Of a stretch of DNA of 64,000 nt, positions 58,397 through 64,000 are shown piece after piece; within the stretch, counting starts at the first letter, position 1; each line of letters starts with the position of its first letter. Origin of the DNA: Streptomyces adelaidensis (GTDB lineage Bacteria > Actinomycetota > Actinomycetes > Streptomycetales > Streptomycetaceae); the NCBI RefSeq assembly GCF_016598475.1, contig NZ_JAEMUX010000037.1, positions 1 through 64,000 on the forward strand. The letters are read 5' to 3'. The translations under genes and the position numbers were made by a program. The notes beneath the pieces were generated by a model. It was not told the DNA's origin, searched no databases, and saw nothing but the letters and a program-made list of their open reading frames with translations.

Positions 58397-58717
58397 TCAG
58401 GCGAGGTGGAACACCTCGGTGAGGGGCTTCATGGCCTCGTCGGGCCGGGCGCCGTCGAGGGACTCGAAGAACGGCGCCATCTCCTTCTGCCAGCGGGCGT
58501 TGACCTCGGCGGCCTCCATGCCGGCGAGTGCGGCCGGGAAGTCCTCGGTCTCCAGATAGCCGACGAGCAGGCCGTCGTCACGCAGGAAGAGGGAGTAGTT
58601 GTGCCAGCCGGTGGCCGAGAGAGCTGCGAGCATCTCCGGCCACACGGCGGCGTGCCGCTCGCGGTACTCGTCGATCCGGTCCTGTCGGACCTTGAGCAGG
58701 AAACAGACGCGCTGCAT
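58397..58717 (-). CDS. rhaM: L-rhamnose mutarotase
   Basis: 106 aa from ATG 58717 (AAGGAG upstream). RhaM/RhaU-type dimeric alpha/beta-barrel: CFLLKVRQDRIDEYRERHAAVWPEMLAAL with the catalytic His, TGWHNYSLFLRDDGLLVGYLETED and NARWQKEMAPFF. It interconverts alpha- and beta-anomers of L-rhamnose so that the isomerase receives the right one. It lies 40 bp after the binding-protein gene in the operon. Confidence 0.95.
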   Translation of the reverse strand: MQRVCFLLKVRQDRIDEYRERHAAVWPEMLAALSATGWHNYSLFLRDDGLLVGYLETEDFPAALAGMEAAEVNARWQKEMAPFFESLDGARPDEAMKPLTEVFHLA

Positions 58718-58757
58718 GAAGTACCGCTCCTTAGCGGGGAGTTGAAGGAACCGGCGA

Positions 58758-59840
58758 CTAGAAGTCGAACTTGTCGATGTTGTCCTTGTTGAACACGGTC
58801 GGCTTGCCGAGGCTGATGACGCCGTCCTTGCCGATGGTGTACTCGCCCATGGAGCCGGCGGTGAAGGTCTCACCCTCCTTGCCGGTGATCTGGCCGGAGA
58901 CCAGCGCCACGGAGGTACGGGCGGCCAGCTCGCCGAGCTTCGACGGGTCCCACAGCTCGAACGCGTCGACGGTGCCGTTCTTGACGTACTTGCGCATGTC
59001 GTTCGGGGTGCCGAGGCCGGTCAGCTTGACCTTGCCCTTGTACTTGGAGCCCGACAGGTACTGGGCGGCCGCCTTGATGCCGACCGTGGTCGGGGAGATG
59101 ATGCCCTTCAGGTTCGGGTACTCCTGGAGCAGGCCCTGGGTCTGCTGGAAGGACTGCTGGGCGTCGTCGTTGCCGTACGCGACCTTGACGAGCTTGATGT
59201 CCTTGTACTTCGGGTCGGTCAGCTCGTCCTTCATGAAGTCGATCCAGGTGTTCTGGTTCGTCGCCGTCTGCGCGGCGGACAGGACCGCGATCTCGCCCTT
59301 GTAGCCGATCTGCTCGGCGAGCAGCTGGACCTCGGTGCGGCCCAGGTCCTCGGCGCTGGCCTGCGAGACGAAGGCGTTGCGGCACTCGGGCTTGGTGTCC
59401 GAGTCGTAGGTGACGACCTTGATGTCGTTGCTCATGGCCTGCTTGAGCGCGGTGCACAGGGCACCCGGGTCCTGAGCGGAGACGGCCATCGCGTCGACCT
59501 GCTGCTGGGTCAGCGTGTTGACGTAGGAGACCTGGCCGGAGGTGTCCGTGGCGCTGGACGGGCCGACCTCCTTGTAGCTGGAGCCCAGCTCCTTGAGGGC
59601 CGCCTCGCCGCCCTTGTCGGCGGAGGTGAAGTACGGGTTGTTGACCTGCTTCGGCAGGAAGCCGACGGTCAGGCCCTTCTTCAGCTCGGCGTTCGGGTCG
59701 GCCTTGCCGGTCGCGGCGGCCGAGGCGGCGCCGTCCTTGACGTCCTCCTTGGTGGTGCCGCCGCAGGCCGTGGCGGCGAGGGCGAACGAGGTGACGGCGG
59801 CCAGTGCCGCACAGGAGCGACGGAGGGTTGCCTTGCGCAT
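58758..59840 (-). CDS. rhaS: Rhamnose ABC transporter substrate-binding lipoprotein
   Basis: 360 aa. Lipoprotein signal peptide with lipobox ATACGG; mature protein is a ribose/rhamnose-binding type-I SBP: LTVGFLPKQVNNPYFTSADKGG, VNTLTQQQVDAMAVSAQDPGAL, IKVVTYDSDTKPECRNAFVSQAS, LKGIISPTTVGIKAAAQYL, GTPNDMRKYVKNGTVDAFELW. The DAFELWDP segment is characteristic of RhaS. It captures L-rhamnose outside the membrane for RhaPQT. Confidence 0.94.
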   Translation of the reverse strand: MRKATLRRSCAALAAVTSFALAATACGGTTKEDVKDGAASAAATGKADPNAELKKGLTVGFLPKQVNNPYFTSADKGGEAALKELGSSYKEVGPSSATDTSGQVSYVNTLTQQQVDAMAVSAQDPGALCTALKQAMSNDIKVVTYDSDTKPECRNAFVSQASAEDLGRTEVQLLAEQIGYKGEIAVLSAAQTATNQNTWIDFMKDELTDPKYKDIKLVKVAYGNDDAQQSFQQTQGLLQEYPNLKGIISPTTVGIKAAAQYLSGSKYKGKVKLTGLGTPNDMRKYVKNGTVDAFELWDPSKLGELAARTSVALVSGQITGKEGETFTAGSMGEYTIGKDGVISLGKPTVFNKDNIDKFDF

Positions 59841-59910
59841 GAGAGGTCCTTCGGTACGGAGTGACGGGCGGGTGTGCGGGTACGAGGTCGGCGGTGGGGG
59901 GCCCAGCTGT

Positions 59911-60924
59911 TCAGGAGACTGGAGTGGGCGCCTTTGGCACCGGCGCTGAGGCTGCCCTGCGGCCGGCCCTCGCGACGGAGATCTGGCGTGCGACCCGGGG
60001 GCCTAGCACGGAGAGAACGAGCAGGACACCGGTGACGACGATCTGCGACTGGGCGGAGACGTCCTGCAGGCTCATCACGTTCTGCAGGGTGCCGAGCAGG
60101 AACACGCCGGCGATCGCGCCGCCGAGTGTGCCCTTGCCGCCGTCGAAGTCGATGCCGCCGAGCAACACGGCGGCCACCACCGAGAGTTCGAGGCCCGTCG
60201 CGTTGTCGAAGCGGGCGCTGGCGTAGTGCAGCGCCCAGAAGATGCCGGTGAGGGAGGCCATCAGGCCGGTCACCGTGAACAGGATCAGCTTCTGCCGCTT
60301 GACCCGGATGCCGGCGAAGCGCGCGGCTTCCTCACTGGCGCCGGTCGCGTAGAGGGCGCGCCCGAAGGGGGTGAGGTGCAGGGCGACCACGGCGATGACG
60401 AGCAGTACCAGGAAGGGGATGAATGCCTGCGGGACGAAGCTGTCGCCGATGCGGCCGGCCGCGAAGTCCAGGTACTGGGTGGGGAAGTCGGTCACCGCGT
60501 CGGAGCCGAGCACGATCTGTGCGATGCCCCGGTAGGCGGCGAGGGTGCCGATGGTGACGGCGAGGGAGGGCAGGCCGAGCCGGGTGACCAGCAGGCCGTT
60601 GATCAGTCCGCAGACCACGCCGAGCAGCAGGCAGATCGGGATGATCGCCTCGATGGTCAGGCCCTGGTTCCACAGGGCGCCCATGACCGCGCCGGACAGG
60701 CCTGCGGTGGAGGCCACCGACAGGTCGATCTCGCCGGCCACCACGAGGAGGGTCATCGGCAGGGCGATCATCGCGATCGGCAGGGTGTTGCCGATGAGGA
60801 AGGACAGGTTGAGCGCGTTCCCGAAGCCGTCGACGGTGGTGAAGGACAGCAGGAGCACGACGATGAGGAGGGCGCCGACGACCGTGTCCCAGCGAATCGC
60901 GCGCGACAGTGACAGGTCAGCCAT
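59911..60924 (-). CDS. rhaQ: Rhamnose ABC permease (second)
   Basis: 337 aa, RbsC-type permease with about nine membrane segments and typical motifs LLVVAGEIDLSVASTAGLSGAVMG, LGLPSLAVTIGTLAAYRGIAQI and LLGGIDFDGGKGTLGGAIAGVFLL. Its start overlaps the end of the preceding permease gene by 8 bp, so it is translationally coupled. RhaP and RhaQ together form the membrane channel; which is which is a convention. Confidence 0.92.
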   Translation of the reverse strand: MADLSLSRAIRWDTVVGALLIVVLLLSFTTVDGFGNALNLSFLIGNTLPIAMIALPMTLLVVAGEIDLSVASTAGLSGAVMGALWNQGLTIEAIIPICLLLGVVCGLINGLLVTRLGLPSLAVTIGTLAAYRGIAQIVLGSDAVTDFPTQYLDFAAGRIGDSFVPQAFIPFLVLLVIAVVALHLTPFGRALYATGASEEAARFAGIRVKRQKLILFTVTGLMASLTGIFWALHYASARFDNATGLELSVVAAVLLGGIDFDGGKGTLGGAIAGVFLLGTLQNVMSLQDVSAQSQIVVTGVLLVLSVLGPRVARQISVARAGRRAASAPVPKAPTPVS

Positions 60925-61957
60925 GGCGGGCGTTCCTCTTCTTCAGGGCGGTCGCCACCCGCAGCGCGACCACGCGGTCCACGGCGATGGCGAGGATGAG
61001 CAGGATGCCGTTGATCGCGAGCACCCACACCGAGCTGACGCCGAGGGCGGGCAGCACGCTGTTGATGGAGGTCAGCAGCAGGGCGCCGAGCGCCGCGCCG
61101 TAGACGCTGCCGGAGCCGCCGGTGAAGACGACACCGCCGACCACCACCGCGCTGACGACGGTGAGTTCGTAGCCGTTGCCCGTGCTGGAGTCGACGTTGC
61201 CGAACCGGGCCAGGTACAGCGCTCCGGCGAGGCCGGCGAGGGCGCCGCAGAAGGTGTACGCCATCAGGATCCGCTTGCGGACCGGGATGCCGGCGAGGCG
61301 GGCCGCCTCCGGGTTGGAGCCGAGCGCGTACAGCTCGCGCCCGCTGCCGAAGTGCTTCAGGTAGTACGCCGTCGCCACCAGCACCGCCAGGGCGATCAAC
61401 GCCAGCCACGGCACCGCGTAGATGCCGCTGGAGCCGAAGTCGATGAAGCTGTCCGGGAGGGCGGAGGCGACGATCTGGCGGGAGCCGACCCAGATCGAGT
61501 CGATGCCCCGGATGATGTAGAGCGTGCCGAGGGTGACGACGAGCGCGGGCACCTGGCCGAGGCTGACGAGCAGTCCGTTCAGCAGACCGAAGCCGATGCC
61601 CAGCAGGACCGCGAGGGCCACGGCCACGACCGCGTTCCCGCCGCCCTGGAGATACGTACCGGCGGCGAAGGCGCTGATGCCGAGGGTGGAGCCGACCGAC
61701 AGGTCGACGTTCCTGGTGATGACGACCAGCGACTGTCCGACGGCGACCAGCACCAGGATGGTCGCGTTGAGCAGCAGGTCCTTGATGCCCTGCTCGGTGA
61801 GGAACTCGCTGTTGCCCAGCTGGGTGACGACGATCATCACCAGGAAGACGGCCAGGATGGCGAGTTCGCGCATCTTGAAGACGCGGTCCACCAGCCGGGT
61901 GCCACTGGACTTGGGCACCTCGGTGACGGGGGTGTTCTGAGGGGTGGTCACCGTCAT
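60917..61957 (-). CDS. rhaP: Rhamnose ABC permease (first)
   Basis: 346 aa from ATG 61957, overlapping the ATPase stop by 4 bp. Membrane permease: VGQSLVVITRNVDLSVGSTLGISAFAAG, LGQVPALVVTLGTLYIIRGIDSIWVG, LYALGSNPEAARLAGIPVRKRILMAY (the EAA-like loop contacting the ATPase), VVVGGVVFTGGSGSVYGAALGALLL. The Lys/Arg-rich end is cytosolic. Partner of the second permease, RhaT and RhaS. Confidence 0.93.
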   Translation of the reverse strand: MTVTTPQNTPVTEVPKSSGTRLVDRVFKMRELAILAVFLVMIVVTQLGNSEFLTEQGIKDLLLNATILVLVAVGQSLVVITRNVDLSVGSTLGISAFAAGTYLQGGGNAVVAVALAVLLGIGFGLLNGLLVSLGQVPALVVTLGTLYIIRGIDSIWVGSRQIVASALPDSFIDFGSSGIYAVPWLALIALAVLVATAYYLKHFGSGRELYALGSNPEAARLAGIPVRKRILMAYTFCGALAGLAGALYLARFGNVDSSTGNGYELTVVSAVVVGGVVFTGGSGSVYGAALGALLLTSINSVLPALGVSSVWVLAINGILLILAIAVDRVVALRVATALKKRNARHG

Positions 61958-63471
61958 GCGGCGGCCCTCCCGGTGGCTGCGGCCATCACGGATTCCTCGG
62001 TGGCTTCGGAACGAGGGATCTCGGCGGTGAGCCGGCCCTCGTGCATCACGAGCACGCGGTCCGCCATACCGAGGATCTCGGGCAGGTCGGAGGAGATCAT
62101 CAGCACGGCCACCCCGTCGGCGGCCAGCCGGCTGAGCAGCCGGTGCACCTCGGCCTTGGTACCGACGTCGATGCCCCGGGTGGGCTCGTCGACGATCAGC
62201 ACCTTGGGGCCGGTGGCGAGCCACTTGGCGAGGACGACCTTCTGCTGGTTGCCGCCGGACAGCGTGTTGACGGTGTCGGCGATCCGGGCGTACTTCACCT
62301 GGAGCTTGACCGCCCAGTCGAGGGAGCGGCTGCGTTCGGCGCCGCGGTCGACGAGACCCGCCTTGACGGTCGTACGGAGTCCGGTGAGGCCGATGTTCCG
62401 CTCGATGGACATGTCCATCACCAGGCCCTGGGCGCGGCGGTCCTCGGGGACCAGGGCGAGCCCGGCGGTCATGGCGGTGGAGGGGGCGCCGTTCGTGAGC
62501 GCCTTCCCGTCCACGTCGACCTCGCCCGCGTCCCAGCGGTCGATGCCGAAGACGGCCCGCGCGACCTCCGTACGGCCGGCTCCGACGAGGCCGGCCAGGC
62601 CGACGATCTCGCCGCGGCGGACGTCGAAGGAGACGTCGGTGAAGACTCCCTCACGGGTCAGCCGGCGCACGCTGAGCGCGATCTCGCCGGGTTCGACCTC
62701 CTGCTTTGGGTACAGCTCGTCGAGGTCGCGGCCGACCATGCGGCGGACCAGGTCGTCCTCGGTCATGCCGTCGACGGGCTCGCTGGAGATCCAGGCGCCG
62801 TCGCGCAGGGTGGTGACCCGCTGGCAGATCTGGAAGATCTCCTCCAGCCGGTGGGAGATGAAGAGGACGGCGGAGCCCTGTTCGCGCAGGGTGCGCACGA
62901 CGCCGAAGAGCCGGGCCACCTCGCTGCCGGTGAGAGCCGCCGTCGGCTCGTCCATGATCAGGACGCGGGCGTCGAAGGAGAGCGCCTTGGCGATCTCGAC
63001 GATCTGCTGGTCGGCGATGGACAGGCCGCGCGCCGGACGGTCCGGGTCGAGTTCGACTCCGAGCCGCTGCATCAGGGCGAGGGTCGCCTCGTGGGTGGCC
63101 TTGTGGTCGATGCGACCGAGGGCGCGCCGGGGCTGGCGGCCCATGAAGATGTTCTCGGCGATCGACAGGTCGGGGAAGAGCGTGGGCTCCTGGTAGATCA
63201 CGGCGATGCCCGCGTCCCGGGCGTCGGCCGGGCCGTGGAAGACCGTGGGGGCACCGTCGAGGAGCACCTGACCGGAGTCCGGTCGGTGCACCCCGGCGAG
63301 CGTCTTGATCAGGGTCGACTTGCCTGCCCCGTTCTCCCCGGCGATGGCGTGCACCTCGCCCGGGAACAGTTCGAAGGACACGTCCCGCAGGGCGCGTACG
63401 GCGCCGAAGGACTTGGAGATGCCCTGTAGCGCGAGGACGGGGGCCGGACCCGTGTCGGACGGGTGGGTCAT
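61954..63471 (-). CDS. rhaT: Rhamnose ABC transporter ATPase
   Basis: 505 aa from ATG 63471 (GAGGAG upstream). Two fused ABC domains, usual for monosaccharide importers: domain 1 (~12-245) with Walker A GENGAGKSTLIKTLAG, signature LSIADQQIVEIAKAL and Walker B VLIMDEPTAAL; domain 2 (~255-500) with degenerate Walker A GLVGAGRTEVARAVFG, signature LSGGNQQKVVLAKWL and VLIVDEPTRGID. It powers L-rhamnose uptake. First gene of the leftward operon; its promoter and a LacI operator lie at 63525-63581. Confidence 0.94.
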   Translation of the reverse strand: MTHPSDTGPAPVLALQGISKSFGAVRALRDVSFELFPGEVHAIAGENGAGKSTLIKTLAGVHRPDSGQVLLDGAPTVFHGPADARDAGIAVIYQEPTLFPDLSIAENIFMGRQPRRALGRIDHKATHEATLALMQRLGVELDPDRPARGLSIADQQIVEIAKALSFDARVLIMDEPTAALTGSEVARLFGVVRTLREQGSAVLFISHRLEEIFQICQRVTTLRDGAWISSEPVDGMTEDDLVRRMVGRDLDELYPKQEVEPGEIALSVRRLTREGVFTDVSFDVRRGEIVGLAGLVGAGRTEVARAVFGIDRWDAGEVDVDGKALTNGAPSTAMTAGLALVPEDRRAQGLVMDMSIERNIGLTGLRTTVKAGLVDRGAERSRSLDWAVKLQVKYARIADTVNTLSGGNQQKVVLAKWLATGPKVLIVDEPTRGIDVGTKAEVHRLLSRLAADGVAVLMISSDLPEILGMADRVLVMHEGRLTAEIPRSEATEESVMAAATGRAAA

Positions 63472-63524
63472 GAGGGCTCCTCGACGACGGTCGGTGGCTA
63501 GCGAAGAAGCTGCCTCACTGCGCC

Positions 63525-63581
63525 GTGAAAGGTTTCAACTAGGTTGCCGGGACGTTAGGCACCACACGCAGGTCACGTCAA
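63525..63581 (-). promoter_or_regulatory. Promoter and LacI operator of the rhamnose transport operon
   Basis: On the minus strand: -35 TTGACG (63581-63576), 18-bp spacer, -10 TAACGT (63557-63552), then the operator core TGAAACCTTTCA (63537-63526) just downstream, over the likely start site. The operator shares its pattern with that of rhaI. Between the two promoters, 63592-63606 is another palindrome (TCGAAA-TTT-TTTCGA) of unknown role. Confidence 0.72.
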
Positions 63582-63654
63582 TGGGTTTCGGTCGAAATTT
63601 TTTCGATAGAAGAGGTCACAGGCAAGTCACGACGGGTGTAATTGGCCAGAGGGG

Positions 63655-63703
63655 TTGACAGTCCGGCGAGCCGCTCATAGTTTCCCGTTCTGAATCGTTT
63701 CAG
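63655..63703 (+). promoter_or_regulatory. Promoter and LacI operator of rhaI
   Basis: -35 TTGACA (63655-63660), 17-bp spacer, -10 TAGTTT (63678-63683), then palindromic operator CTGAATCGTTTCAG (63690-63703) at the expected start of transcription. The layout is a textbook repressor roadblock. Confidence 0.82.
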
Positions 63704-63729
63704 ACATCGAAGCCGGTAGGAGCCCTGAC

Positions 63730-64000
63730 GTGACCGAGCTCGCCGCGGTGAAGGCCGCTCTCAAGACCCAGGCCGTCGAGACGCCGTCGTGGGCGTACGG
63801 AAACTCCGGAACCCGCTTCAAGGTGTTCGCCCAAGAGGGTGTTCCGCGTAATCCCTGGGAGAAACTGGACGACGCCGGCAAGGTCCACGAGTTCACCGGC
63901 GTGGCCCCGACGGTCGCCCTGCACATTCCCTGGGACAAGGTCGAGGACTACGCGGCCCTCTCCAAGCACGCCGAGCAGCGGGGTGTGAAGCTCGGGGCGA
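63730..64000 (+). CDS. rhaI: L-rhamnose isomerase, N-terminal part (runs off the window)
   Basis: 90 codons from GTG 63730 (GGAG upstream). TELAAVKAALKTQAVETPSW, GNSGTRFKVFAQEGVPRNP and GVAPTVALHIPWDKVEDYAALSKHAEQRGVKLG match the start of actinobacterial L-rhamnose isomerases, a metal-dependent TIM-barrel enzyme converting L-rhamnose to L-rhamnulose. Divergent from the importer operon and under a matching LacI operator. The kinase and aldolase genes presumably follow outside. Confidence 0.93.
   Translation, partial: MTELAAVKAALKTQAVETPSWAYGNSGTRFKVFAQEGVPRNPWEKLDDAGKVHEFTGVAPTVALHIPWDKVEDYAALSKHAEQRGVKLGA

Noticed and set aside
60545..63196. 883-aa plus-strand ORF opposite the rhamnose transporter genes
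   Set aside because: Antisense shadow of rhaT/rhaP/rhaQ; the minus-strand genes have complete motifs and coupled starts.
1..64000. tRNA genes, CRISPR arrays, insertion sequences, prophage
   Set aside because: No tRNA-like TPsiC-arm signal with a matching acceptor stem, no regularly spaced repeats with spacers, and no transposase, integrase or phage structural motif was found by reading.

Overview
The window is chromosomal DNA of a high-GC actinomycete, almost certainly a Streptomyces. The evidence is third-position GC bias throughout, frequent GTG/TTG starts, a subtilisin-inhibitor (SSI) gene, a perfect CebR box, a DmdR/IdeR-type iron box, a PAS-GAF-SpoIIE-HATPase phosphatase, a stand-alone CYP102-like P450, and DUF4235, DUF5999 and DUF1304 proteins. 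It carries about 60 genes. I see no rRNA or tRNA genes, CRISPR array, prophage or intact insertion sequence. It reads as an accessory or chromosome-arm-like stretch rich in one- and two-gene regulator/effector modules, with several decayed genes.

Layout. 1-7.4 kb: the 3'-incomplete SSI inhibitor gene; a membrane protein joining sigma-factor-like, anti-sigma zinc-motif and ricin-lectin parts; an alanine dehydrogenase/N5-(carboxyethyl)ornithine synthase-like enzyme with a small Cys-rich protein; a divergent fatty-acid desaturase; and a Doc-like toxin/RHH antitoxin pair. 7.5-18.7 kb: a GH9 cellulase under a CebR operator, a GH2 beta-galactosidase-like enzyme, a SpoIIE phosphatase, a divergent AraC/phytanoyl-CoA dioxygenase pair and a secreted protein. 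18.7-25.3 kb: a response regulator beside a histidine-kinase remnant, a flavoprotein, a LuxR regulator, a sugar ABC operon collapsed by two deletions, and an amidohydrolase carrying a fresh 30-bp in-frame duplication. 25.3-35.4 kb: MarR, LysE, an F420-type nitroreductase-like protein, a CDF transporter, glutathionyl-hydroquinone-reductase-like protein, DUF4235, VOC, GNAT, a DUF1304/TetR operon with tandem operators, and an aldehyde/alcohol dehydrogenase operon divergent from a MarR gene with two matching palindromes. 35.5-44.2 kb: STAS antagonist, DUF4230, VanZ, PHP and HAD proteins, a candidate structured small RNA, a VanX-type dipeptidase, an epimerase, a phosphotransferase and an FBP zinc protein. 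44.2-55.6 kb: an erythromycin-esterase pseudogene, an aromatic-acid-exporter-like protein with an unrecognised partner, a lactonase, an iron-box DUF2470 gene, a TetR/CYP102-like pair, a pentapeptide protein, DUF5999, GNAT, a PIG-L deacetylase and a proline-iminopeptidase-like hydrolase.

55.7-64 kb is an L-rhamnose regulon: a LacI regulator, a secreted BNR beta-propeller enzyme, rhamnose mutarotase, an ABC importer (binding protein, two permeases, ATPase) and, divergently, the 5' end of L-rhamnose isomerase. In the divergent promoter region two promoters each carry a matching LacI-type operator just downstream of the -10. The cluster suggests the cell cleaves a rhamnose-capped polymer outside, imports L-rhamnose and isomerises it.

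Most notable for follow-up: the possible ~165-nt RNA at 39918-40084 (SigR-like promoter, GNRA hairpin, alternative pairings, intrinsic terminator); the sigma/anti-sigma/lectin fusion; three exact 20-bp tandem units upstream of the Cys-rich protein/CEOS-like operon; and the BNR enzyme embedded in the rhamnose operon.
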